Positions 26,596 through 33,036 of a stretch of DNA of 33,036 nucleotides are shown here, one piece after another. How positions within the stretch are numbered: position 1 is the stretch's first letter; each line of letters begins with the position of its first letter. The position numbers and the translations under genes were made by a program. A model generated the notes under the pieces. That model did not search any database and was not told the origin of the DNA. It saw only the letters and a program-made list of their open reading frames with translations. The DNA is from Lachnoanaerobaculum orale (lineage in GTDB: Bacteria; Bacillota; Clostridia; Lachnospirales; Lachnospiraceae), in assembly GCF_003862485.1 (NCBI RefSeq), contig NZ_RRCM01000004.1, positions 41,919-74,954 on the forward strand, given 5' to 3'.

Positions 26596-26954
26596 GCTTT
26601 TATATTTGCCTTTATTGTCATCAGTATACCTGCAAGTATACAAAACGCCAATCCTACTATAAGATAAATTATCTCAAAGTTTGTACTTGTACCGTATATT
26701 TCAAGGACTCCCTTATATATTGAACCTACCGTAAGTGTTGCTATACCGCATTTTAATGACAGCTTGGCCATGTCGGGAATATCTCTTTTTAATATAAATC
26801 TGTTTAAAATACTCGGTACAAAAAGCCCTAATAAAGGTATCAAAAACGCATATATCATAAAGCCCGAATAGACTCCGTGTGAGAAATGCTCATACACTTG
26901 TGAAAAAATAAATACAAATGCCGAGATTCCAAGATATATAAATGATTTCTTCAT
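26586..26954 (-). CDS. Small four-helix membrane protein, unknown function
   Basis: 122 aa with four predicted membrane helices (about 5-20, 30-52, 66-84, 93-114) and short charged loops ('LKRDIPDMAK', basic tail). No family is recognised. Its ATG shares one base with the stop of the glycosidase gene (TGATG), and an AGGAGGTGAAAG-type ribosome-binding site lies inside that gene's end, so it is the last gene of the surface operon. A helper in export or lipid-linked sugar handling would fit the context, but nothing in the sequence proves it. Confidence 0.8.
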   Translation of the reverse strand: MKKSFIYLGISAFVFIFSQVYEHFSHGVYSGFMIYAFLIPLLGLFVPSILNRFILKRDIPDMAKLSLKCGIATLTVGSIYKGVLEIYGTSTNFEIIYLIVGLAFCILAGILMTIKANIKAEG

Positions 26955-27979
26955 CAGCTTTCACCTCCTATATATACTATATCACTTACAGCCCTTTCCT
27001 CACCGGAGCGTCCGCTTGTGGTAGGATTGTTTATAATCTCTCCCTTAAATACCATGGTGGAAGAACCGCCGCCGTCCAAGTTGTATGCATCCTTTACACC
27101 CAGTTCTTTCATAAAGCTTGCAAGTTCATAAAGACTTAATCCTGCACTCTCACTTGTTCTTCCGTCAGATACTACAAATACATAGTGATTGTTTCCAAGA
27201 TATCCTATAGCGGTTCTGGGATTGCTTGCCATTGCCATACCCACCTCGTCATTTTCGCCTACTGAAATCTCACCGTTACTTAAAAGCACCGGACCGAATG
27301 AAAATACCTGTAACGCTCCGTCTTGTAAAAGATCGCTTGCACTTGTCTCACTTTCCGAAACAAACTTAAACTCACCGTTTTTTTGTATTACCAAAGCGTC
27401 CCTGTTTCCTGAAGTATCACGGTAGAGTTTTCCGTTTCTTATCACATATCCGCTCTGCCTTGCACCGTAGTAGTCACCGTTGATTGCCAAGACGGCATTA
27501 TTGTTTGCCGCCATATCGGAAGTTGTATCTGTGATATTTCTTCCGTAGGTATTGTTTGCAAGAGCGGTCTTTAAATCTGAGGCGTCCGATACGGTCACAT
27601 CCGCCACATAAATATTGCTGTCGTACTCTCTGTACTGCTTTAATGTAATACTTGTTTTACCGTCAGAATACTGACCTATAACTGTTCCGCCCTCAACAAC
27701 ACTTGCAGCAGATTCCACCGTAGTATCCGCACTTTCGGATGTAGTTGTAGAGCTGTCTGTTTGTGCCGAAGTATCCGTATTATTACCAAGCTTTGACTGT
27801 ATTGCAGCCTCAACGCTTTCTTTTATACCTGAAGTGCTTGTGGTCTCCGCTATTGCATTTATCTCCACACTCTGCATAGGGTGCGGTATCACAAAAGTAT
27901 CTAAAAGCGCATATGTACTGAATGAAAATAAAAGTACACCGTACAGCACTCCAAGTCCTTTTTTACCGAATTTTTTCAT
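26954..27979 (-). CDS. Phosphodiester glycosidase (NAGPA domain) surface protein
   Basis: 341 aa. N-terminal membrane anchor (9-30), a Ser/Thr-rich linker (45-95), then a NAGPA domain (about 150-338) with 'INGDYYG' (166-172), 'NPRTAIG' (253-259), 'SDGRTSESAG' (271-280), 'LDGGGSSTM' (301-309) and a late Arg in 'GEERAVSD'. Members of this family remove sugars joined through a phosphodiester, as in the GlcNAc-1-phosphodiester 'uncovering enzyme'; in bacteria the targets are probably cell-wall or exopolysaccharide phosphodiesters. Outer face of the membrane. It follows the GT2-GtrA gene by 16 nt. Confidence 0.88.
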   Translation of the reverse strand: MKKFGKKGLGVLYGVLLFSFSTYALLDTFVIPHPMQSVEINAIAETTSTSGIKESVEAAIQSKLGNNTDTSAQTDSSTTTSESADTTVESAASVVEGGTVIGQYSDGKTSITLKQYREYDSNIYVADVTVSDASDLKTALANNTYGRNITDTTSDMAANNNAVLAINGDYYGARQSGYVIRNGKLYRDTSGNRDALVIQKNGEFKFVSESETSASDLLQDGALQVFSFGPVLLSNGEISVGENDEVGMAMASNPRTAIGYLGNNHYVFVVSDGRTSESAGLSLYELASFMKELGVKDAYNLDGGGSSTMVFKGEIINNPTTSGRSGEERAVSDIVYIGGES

Positions 27980-27995
27980 ATCTTACTCCATTCTT

Positions 27996-29048
27996 TTAAA
28001 CAATCTGTGCCACCTTTTTGTTCTCTCTTGAGAATACAAGTTTTTTCTGTACCAAATATGATAATGTAAATAAAATCACCTCTGTAAGTATCTTTGCAAT
28101 AATTGCATTTATATGAAATGTTTCCACTATTCCGCGAAGTATCAATGTATTCATCACAAATATAAATGCCGCCAATCCCAAATAACTTAAGTATTCCTTA
28201 CTGCTTGTTTTACTGTTTTTGCCATCTTCAAATACAAACTTCTTATTCATAAAGAAATTAAAGTGCAGTGAGATAATTCTGGCAAAAGCATTTGAAAATA
28301 ATATACTCCCCGACATTATCAAACTGATACTGTATATCAAAAAATCTATGCCAAATGACAGCAACGAACTTGTGCAAAACTTTATAATCTGACTGTATAT
28401 CCTTATAGAGTCCTTCACCGTATCAAAATGGCTCTCTTCATTGTCATTGATATAAATTGTTTCAATAGGATATTCTTTCATCTTGATACCCTCCTTGGCA
28501 AATTCAAGCAACATATTCATCTCGTACTCATATCTCTCACCTTTTATCTCCAAAAGTTTCGGTATAAGACTTTTTTTGAATGCTCTCATACCTGTTTGAG
28601 TATCCTCTATATCCACTCCTGTAGAAAAACAGAATACCTTTTTTGTAATATAATTTCCTATCCTTGAGCGAAGAGGTGAATCCTTTGACTGCTCCCTTGA
28701 GCCCAGTATCAAAACATCTTCACTCTTAGCGGCTTTTTCAAGCAAATATGTCGCATCCTGTAGTGAATGTTGGCCGTCTGCATCTAATGTGATCACTGTA
28801 AAGTCGCCTTCAATATTGTTCAGATATGAAAGTCCTTCTTTCAGTGCCGCACCCTTTCCCTGATTTATATAAAACCTTATAATCTTTACATTGCTGTTTT
28901 TTCCAAGTTGTGAAAAGAGGGGAAGATATTCTCCCCCTGAGCCGTCATCCACCACTACTACCTCTATTCCTCTTTTTTCCAAGGACTGCACAAAATATAT
29001 CAAATTTTCATTTGGCTTATACGCCGGTATTAGGGCGAGTCTTCTCAT
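27996..29048 (-). CDS. GT2 glycosyltransferase fused to a GtrA membrane domain
   Basis: 350 aa. Residues 1-220 form a family 2 glycosyltransferase of the dolichyl-phosphate-mannose-synthase type: 'VVVDDGSGG' (31-39), 'NQGKGAALKEG', metal-binding 'LDADGQH' (88-94), 'DTQTGMRAFK'. Residues about 228-345 form a GtrA domain with four membrane helices and 'MNKKFVFEDG' and 'QKKLVFSREN'. It likely makes a polyprenyl-phosphate sugar on the inner face and helps move it outward for glycan decoration. Its ATG shares one base with the stop of the lipoprotein gene (TAATG), showing coupled translation. Confidence 0.9.
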   Translation of the reverse strand: MRRLALIPAYKPNENLIYFVQSLEKRGIEVVVVDDGSGGEYLPLFSQLGKNSNVKIIRFYINQGKGAALKEGLSYLNNIEGDFTVITLDADGQHSLQDATYLLEKAAKSEDVLILGSREQSKDSPLRSRIGNYITKKVFCFSTGVDIEDTQTGMRAFKKSLIPKLLEIKGERYEYEMNMLLEFAKEGIKMKEYPIETIYINDNEESHFDTVKDSIRIYSQIIKFCTSSLLSFGIDFLIYSISLIMSGSILFSNAFARIISLHFNFFMNKKFVFEDGKNSKTSSKEYLSYLGLAAFIFVMNTLILRGIVETFHINAIIAKILTEVILFTLSYLVQKKLVFSRENKKVAQIV

Positions 29049-31027
29049 TATTGCTCCTTTCCTGATTTGTTCTCAGTTTTTTTATTATTCTTTTGTTTGT
29101 TATTTTTCTTCTTTGAGTCACCTTTATTTTTACTGTTTTGACTGTCATCAATATGTGCCTGATTCGGCTTCTGACCTCCCTGCGGCGGCTGACCCATTCC
29201 ACCCTGCTCTCTACCGTTTCCGTTCATCTGCGGTGGCTGTCCCTGGCGGTCTCCGTTACCTCCGTCCTGTGGACCTCCTTGCGGCGGCTGACCCATTCCG
29301 CCCTGTTCTCTGTCGTTTCCGTTCATCTGCGGCGGCTGGCCTTGACGGTCTCCGTTACCTCCGCCCTGTGGACCTCCGAAGTTTCCTCCTTGTGGTCCTC
29401 CTTGCGGCGGCTGACCCATTCCGCCCTGCTCTCTGTCGTTTCCGTTCATCTGCGGTGGCTGTCCCTGGCGGTCTCCGTTACCTCCGTCCTGTGGACCTCC
29501 TTGCGGCGGCTGACCCATTCCGCCCTGTTCTCTGTCGTTTCCGTTCATCTGCGGCGGCTGACCTTGGCGGTCTCCGTTACCTCCGCCCTGTGGACCTCCG
29601 AAGTTTCCTCCCTGTGGTGGCTGGCCCATTCCGCCCTGACGGTTTCCGACAGTATTGGATCCGCTCTCCAATGTTACAGACTCCTTACTGTCACCGACAC
29701 TTATATCATATTTCTTTCCGCTCTCAAGCTTATCACTGCTATAAAGTACCGCATTGTAGCTCTGAGTCTGATCTGCCGACGAGAATATCTCATTACCTGA
29801 TTCATCGGTAAGCTTTATGGTACTTCCCGGTGTAACATTGCTGTCAAGATAATATATAATACTTGACTGAGTTGAGCCGTTGCCGTTAAAGCCCTCAAAC
29901 ATCCCTGAGTTTCCGGTAGCAAGTATGCTTCCGCCTGTTATAGTGGCGGTTCCGTCATAGTCAACAGGTGCATTACCAACGTCAGACGGACCGTCTATAA
30001 ATATATTTCCTCCTGAAATATTCATATCACCGTTTGAATCTATACCGTCACCGCCCGGTACCACCTTTAAGTTACCGCCTGAAATATTTATAGCGTAGCT
30101 TGCCTGCGATCCGTCCTCGGTATCACCTGCCGCATTCACTCCGTCATCGCTTGAATTGACTGTGATATCTCCGCCTTCAATATTTACAGTGATACCTTCA
30201 AGTCCCTCATTGGAAGCTGCAACATTTATCGTTCCGTCCTTAACGGTAAGTGTATTGTCGGCATGTACCGCATCATCACCTGCGTTTATATTTATTTCAC
30301 CGTTTTCTACAGTAACATCGCCCTTTGAATGTAATGCATCCTCTACAGTAGTAACATCGAAAGTACCGTTCTTTACAACCAAAGTTGTCTTTCCGTTCAG
30401 TCCGTGGTGTGAAGCCGTAACTGAATAATTTCCACTCTCAACACTCAAGTTTGACTTACTGTGTATTCCGTCCTCGTAACCGCCTTCTACAGTAAGCTTG
30501 CCGTTTCCGCTAAGATTTATATCGGCTTCGCCATAGATGGCCGCGTCATATGCCTCCTTTGAGCTTTCACTTGAACCGTTTTCATCCTCTGTATTGGCAG
30601 CTCTCTTATCACTGACCCTATTTTCAGTACCGTCCGCCGATACGATATTTAAGTTTCCTTTCTTTGCCACTATCGGAGCATCCTTGGAATATGAAATACT
30701 AAAATTATTGAATGTAAAGTTTACATCACCGTCGGCATCCACAATTATCTGTCCCTCATCCAAATTTCCGGTAAAATTATAGTTGCCTGCCTTGCTTACA
30801 GTTATCACATTACCTTCGCTGCTTGCACCGTCTCCGTTTATACTTACAGTGTTATTGTCCACACTTATATTTGTAGTGTTTCCCTTAGTGTCCTTGTTGC
30901 TTACATTTGCACTTACTGTAGCCGCATTGGCTCCTACATTACTGCAAGCACCAAGGCTTAACATAAGTCCCATTCCTGCCAGCGATAAAGCTATTGTCTT
31001 ATTTTTTTTATTTATATTCTTCTTCAT
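29048..31027 (-). CDS. Carbohydrate-binding lipoprotein (Cthe_2159/DUF4353 type) with repeat tail
   Basis: 659 aa. Signal peptide with lipobox 'LSLGAC' (lipidated C28), so membrane-anchored outside. Residues about 35-450 form a right-handed beta-helix-like domain with repeated 'GKLTVEGG', 'GDDAVHA', 'SNEGLEG', 'SDDGVNA' and 'GGDGIDSNGD' turns, as in the Clostridium thermocellum Cthe_2159 family that binds cellulose- or pectin-like glycans with Ca2+. Residues about 462-616 are Gly/Gln/Pro/Met-rich repeats of 33-41 residues (see repeat), then a Lys/Asn-rich tail that could contact anionic wall polymers. First gene of the surface operon. AGAGG precedes the ATG. Confidence 0.87.
   Translation of the reverse strand: MKKNINKKNKTIALSLAGMGLMLSLGACSNVGANAATVSANVSNKDTKGNTTNISVDNNTVSINGDGASSEGNVITVSKAGNYNFTGNLDEGQIIVDADGDVNFTFNNFSISYSKDAPIVAKKGNLNIVSADGTENRVSDKRAANTEDENGSSESSKEAYDAAIYGEADINLSGNGKLTVEGGYEDGIHSKSNLSVESGNYSVTASHHGLNGKTTLVVKNGTFDVTTVEDALHSKGDVTVENGEININAGDDAVHADNTLTVKDGTINVAASNEGLEGITVNIEGGDITVNSSDDGVNAAGDTEDGSQASYAINISGGNLKVVPGGDGIDSNGDMNISGGNIFIDGPSDVGNAPVDYDGTATITGGSILATGNSGMFEGFNGNGSTQSSIIYYLDSNVTPGSTIKLTDESGNEIFSSADQTQSYNAVLYSSDKLESGKKYDISVGDSKESVTLESGSNTVGNRQGGMGQPPQGGNFGGPQGGGNGDRQGQPPQMNGNDREQGGMGQPPQGGPQDGGNGDRQGQPPQMNGNDREQGGMGQPPQGGPQGGNFGGPQGGGNGDRQGQPPQMNGNDREQGGMGQPPQGGPQDGGNGDRQGQPPQMNGNGREQGGMGQPPQGGQKPNQAHIDDSQNSKNKGDSKKKNNKQKNNKKTENKSGKEQ
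29181..29632 (-). repeat. Tandem repeats in the lipoprotein gene (99/123/99/111-bp units)
   Basis: Repeat starts, marked by TGCGGCGGCTGACCCATTCC on the plus strand, fall at 29181, 29280, 29403 and 29502, with a diverged copy at 29613. Spacings are 99, 123, 99 and 111 bp. Units alternate in type, and the first two units (29181-29402) nearly match the next two including synonymous markers, so a two-unit block of about 222 bp was duplicated. The last partial unit ends the array. Confidence 0.92.
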
Positions 31028-31119
31028 ATGTATACCTCTTTTTTAATTTTTAAAGGTTTGTTTTCCTTTGATGCATTAAGGATACAATCTCAAGCTGAAA
31101 TGAAACTTAAAAAAATCTG

Positions 31120-31147
31120 TTATTATGTGAACAATTTGTGAAATCAA
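31120..31147 (-). promoter_or_regulatory. Surface operon promoter with 11-bp-period direct repeat
   Basis: Weak minus-strand boxes TTGATT (31147-31142), 16 bp spacer, TAATAA (31125-31120). The spacer contains TTCACA-N5-TTCACA (complements of 31137-31142 and 31126-31131), the layout of OmpR-family binding sites. A poor core plus such a repeat suits an activated promoter. The -35 overlaps the upstream terminator U-tract. Confidence 0.4.
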
Positions 31148-31188
31148 AAAAAGCCCTACAAACAAGTAAAACTTGAATGTAAGACTTT
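31144..31188 (-). terminator. Terminator of the cysteine hydrolase gene
   Basis: 10-bp stem AAGTCTTACA/TGTAGGGCTT (with G-U pairs; plus-strand arms 31179-31188 and 31151-31160), with an inner CAAG/CTTG pairing, followed on the minus strand by seven T. It lies 17 nt after the stop. Confidence 0.8.
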
Positions 31189-31204
31189 TAATCAATCCGA
31201 AATA

Positions 31205-31726
31205 TTATTCTATATTCACTTGGCAACTTCTTAAAGTCTCAAGCGCGGCATTATTCTTTTCTACAGTCACACCGGCACAGCATGAAGCATCTACACTTAT
31301 CTTTGTCTCAGGTAAAAACGCCTTCAAAAGCAGAGCATTGGAAACCACACATATATCTGTACAAAGTCCGACCAACTCTATTTCAATCTCTTCCTCTTTA
31401 GCTATCTCACTTATCTTTTTGGCAAGCTCCACACTTCCAAATGTCGGCTTCTTAAATACATTCTCAGGATATATAAGCTCTGCTATCTCATTATTCAGCT
31501 CCCAACCCTCAGTATTTTCTATACAATGTGATACAGGAAGATTTTTACCCTCCTGAGTATCAAGGTAGTTTTCTTTATGCGTATCCATAGTTGCAAACAC
31601 ATCTCTCTTATCATATGTAAGGATTTTTTTCTTAACATTTTCTACTATGTCTACAGCTTCCTTAGTACCGAGACTCCCGTCAATAAAATCGTTTTGCATA
31701 TCTATAACAATAAGTATCTTTCTCAT
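31205..31726 (-). CDS. Cysteine hydrolase of the isochorismatase/nicotinamidase family
   Basis: 173 aa. Catalytic triad of the family: D9 ('VIDMQNDF'), a Lys in 'FKKPTFGS' (K92/K93) and C126 in 'LCTDICVVS'. 'MDTHKENY' (D48, H50) and 'PVSHC' (H67) sit where nicotinamidases bind their metal, so nicotinamide deamidation for NAD salvage is the likeliest role, though small amidases of the same fold act on other substrates. Cytosolic. Single-gene unit with its own promoter and terminator. AGGAGG lies just before the ATG. Confidence 0.88.
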   Translation of the reverse strand: MRKILIVIDMQNDFIDGSLGTKEAVDIVENVKKKILTYDKRDVFATMDTHKENYLDTQEGKNLPVSHCIENTEGWELNNEIAELIYPENVFKKPTFGSVELAKKISEIAKEEEIEIELVGLCTDICVVSNALLLKAFLPETKISVDASCCAGVTVEKNNAALETLRSCQVNIE

Positions 31727-31760
31727 ATAGCCTCCTAAAAAACATTATGAGGCTATTATA
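31727..31760 (-). promoter_or_regulatory. Cysteine hydrolase promoter with overlapping inverted repeat
   Basis: Extended -10 TGATATAAT on the minus strand (-10 at 31760-31755) with only a weak -35. An 8-bp perfect inverted repeat ATAGCCTC/GAGGCTAT (31749-31756 and 31727-31734) has one arm on the -10/start site and the other on the AGGAGG ribosome-binding site. Confidence 0.5.
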
Positions 31761-31823
31761 TCACATTATCTTCAAACTTAAATTAGATTAAATTAGACTT
31801 ATCGGTATCATATTGAGAATTTG

Positions 31824-31852
31824 TTGATAAATTGTTAAGATTTTGATATAAT
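31824..31852 (+). promoter_or_regulatory. Promoter of the 31899 gene
   Basis: TTGATA (31824-31829), 17 bp spacer, TATAAT (31847-31852): 11 of 12 consensus positions. Start near 31859. Confidence 0.8.
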
Positions 31853-31898
31853 TGTCGTCAGTGATACTTCACAATTTTTATTTTTGGAGGAATTAAAA

Positions 31899-32345
31899 GT
31901 GAGAACATTTTTGACAATTCTTATTGTCATACTCGTTATATTACTCGCTGCCTTAGTTGCCCTCTATTTTTTCGGAAGAAAGATGGAGACAAAGCAGGTA
32001 GAGTCACAGGCGGCTATGGAAGCTGCCAAACAAACGGTTTCGATGCTTATTATAGATAAAAAGAAACTGAAAATAAAAGAATCCGGTCTGCCTAAGATTG
32101 TATATGAGCAGACGCCTTGGTATCTGAAATGGACGAAAGTCCCCATAGTAAAAGCCAAGGTAGGACCAAGAATAATGACACTCATGGCGGATGAAAAAGT
32201 ATTTGCCATGATACCTCTAAAGACAGAAGTAAAAGCTGTAGTAAGCGGTATCTATATCTCGGATATAAAGAGTGTCAAAGGCGGAAAACTTATTAAGCCT
32301 GAGCCTAAGAAAAAAGGCTTCTTTGCAAAACTGTTTAAAAAATAG
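31899..32345 (+). CDS. Single-span membrane protein, unknown function
   Basis: 148 aa from a GTG start at 31899, chosen because GGAGG (31886-31890) lies 8 nt upstream; reading from the earlier TTG would run through that site. A membrane helix (about 3-25) is followed by a basic cytoplasm-facing or outside domain with 'KLKIKESGLPKIVYEQTPW' and a Lys-rich end ('KKKGFFAKLFKK'). I recognise no family. Strong promoter in front and a strong terminator behind make it a single-gene unit, which suggests steady high transcription. Confidence 0.8.
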   Translation: MRTFLTILIVILVILLAALVALYFFGRKMETKQVESQAAMEAAKQTVSMLIIDKKKLKIKESGLPKIVYEQTPWYLKWTKVPIVKAKVGPRIMTLMADEKVFAMIPLKTEVKAVVSGIYISDIKSVKGGKLIKPEPKKKGFFAKLFKK

Positions 32346-32358
32346 TTTCTATAAAAAA

Positions 32359-32401
32359 AGTGGGGTGTGAAAAAACTTTATTGAGTTTTTTACACCCCAC
32401 T
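32359..32401. terminator. Strong bidirectional terminator
   Basis: Stem AGTGGGGTGT/ACACCCCACT (10 bp) continued by AAAAAACT/AGTTTTTT (8 bp) with one bulged G and a 6-nt loop. Minus-strand side is followed by seven T, plus-strand side by GATTTTATTT. It serves the converging 31899 and Rpn-family genes. Confidence 0.93.
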
Positions 32402-32442
32402 GATTTTATTTAAATATATTCAAAACTATACGCTAATTTGCA

Positions 32443-33036
32443 TTAACCTCGCTCTAAATATCCTCTAAAGCTTTCTTCGCTAATGCCGGCTCTTTTTGCT
32501 GCATCCGCAATGCTTAGAATCCCATCATTTACCAGAGAAATAAGGATATTTACAGTACCTTCTTTAATTCCTTCTTTAATCCCTTCTTTAATTCCTTCTT
32601 CTCTTCCTCTTGCCTCTACTCTATCCAGTACCTCACACATAGTCACATGCTCCTTTCCTTTAACTTCATTTATGGTATCTTCAAATCTGTAGTCCTTTGT
32701 CATTGCCGACATCAGCATCAAAAGTTCATCCACATGTTCAATTACTGTGTCACTTGCTACATAATCCTTATTTACACGCATCTGATACAGATAATCGGCA
32801 AGTATCCAAAAGTCACTCTTGAACATATCTATCTTTTCCCTGTCAAGGTATGCTATTTCAAATAGATTCATCTTGAAATCATTCACATATGGTTTGATTC
32901 TTTTATCTATATCCAAAAGTTCAAGCAAATTCGTTGGATGACACCATCTGCCGTTATATCCGAAGTACAATACTAATGTAATAACGGGATATCTTGCTTC
33001 TTTACTGTTCTCATTTTTAGCTTGCCTCGTATACTC
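32443..33036 (-). CDS. Rpn-family PD-(D/E)XK nuclease/transposase-like protein, 5' end beyond window
   Basis: Last 197 aa or so; the open frame continues through the window edge (…PVITLVLYFGYNGRW…), so the N-terminal nuclease core is only partly seen. 'ITLVLYFG', 'LLELLDI', 'FKMNLFEI' and the C-terminal 'KEGIKEGIKEG' repeat are typical of the Rpn (recombination-promoting nuclease, formerly 'transposase_31') group. These proteins make RecA-independent DNA breaks in Escherichia coli, and some homologues act in phage defence. No inverted repeats or partner transposase genes are seen, so there is no evidence that it is a moving element here. Confidence 0.87.
   Translation of the reverse strand, partial: EYTRQAKNENSKEARYPVITLVLYFGYNGRWCHPTNLLELLDIDKRIKPYVNDFKMNLFEIAYLDREKIDMFKSDFWILADYLYQMRVNKDYVASDTVIEHVDELLMLMSAMTKDYRFEDTINEVKGKEHVTMCEVLDRVEARGREEGIKEGIKEGIKEGTVNILISLVNDGILSIADAAKRAGISEESFRGYLERG
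32558..32597 (-). repeat. 12-bp tandem repeat in the Rpn-family gene
   Basis: Three near-identical 12-bp units (CCTTCTTTAATT on the plus strand; 32558, 32570, 32582) plus a partial fourth, encoding repeats of Lys-Glu-Gly-Ile. Unit length is a multiple of three, so copy changes keep the frame. Confidence 0.9.

Noticed and set aside
29181-29632. CRISPR-like regular repeats
   Set aside because: Units are 99-123 bp, in frame, coding, and have no unique spacers; no cas genes are present.
28891-29811. Long plus-strand open frames (306 and 220 codons) opposite the lipoprotein repeat region
   Set aside because: They mirror the GC-rich Gly/Pro repeats of the minus-strand gene, which lacks stop codons in several frames; no ribosome-binding site or recognisable domain.
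32443-33036. An insertion sequence carrying the Rpn-family gene
   Set aside because: No terminal inverted repeats, target duplications or typical transposase are visible, and the end of the gene is a normal converging terminator.

Overview
The window reads as a chromosomal segment of a low-GC anaerobic Firmicute of the Lachnospiraceae type. The evidence is the 16S rRNA, a Bacillus/Clostridia-style large SRP RNA, an [FeFe] hydrogenase of the clostridial CpI layout, sigma-A promoters close to TTGACA-N17-TATAAT, a Gram-positive LexA box at recA, and lineage-typical small proteins. A Lachnoanaerobaculum-like oral organism is my guess from overall look; it is not proven here. Most genes lie on the minus strand, so transcription mostly runs from high to low coordinates.

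Layout. 1-2016: 16S rRNA (3' end outside the window), its leader with two consensus promoters, and tRNA-Ser(GCT) with a third promoter. 2062-6647: an unknown protein, then a two-gene hydrogenase operon (HydA plus a NuoF-tail/GltD-like flavoprotein). 6901-8726: recA-recX under a LexA-controlled promoter. 8799-10163: an exopolysaccharide-initiating sugar phosphotransferase. 10301-13143: pfkA, a small conserved protein, gtrA and dusB in overlapping order. 13229-13524: SRP RNA with its promoter. 13557-16787: a RecQ helicase/phosphoribosyltransferase fusion followed by a DprA-like protein. 16845-24482: an operon-like run xpaC-like, telA, GH32 sucrase, pth, mfd. 24553-26569 (+): a two-component system. 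26586-31147: a four-gene cell-surface operon (polysaccharide-binding lipoprotein, GT2-GtrA fusion, phosphodiester glycosidase, membrane protein). 31205-32401: a divergent cysteine hydrolase and a single-gene membrane-protein unit. 32443-end: a truncated Rpn/PD-(D/E)XK protein.

How the genes may work together. HydA and the GltD-like flavoprotein should couple H2 to a pyridine nucleotide pool. RecA, RecX and Mfd are core DNA repair. The RecQ-PRTase/DprA pair has the architecture of the PsyrTA/RqlHI group of toxin-antitoxin and phage-defence modules (ShosTA is a related pair) and is the best candidate for a conflict system here. The two-component genes converge on the surface operon, whose promoter carries an 11-bp-period direct repeat of the kind OmpR-family regulators bind; that regulatory link is inference.

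The functional assignments rest on motif recognition by eye; no database search was run. Several starts were moved from the longest ORF to the start with the best ribosome-binding site (recA, dusB, pth, the response regulator and the 31899 gene).
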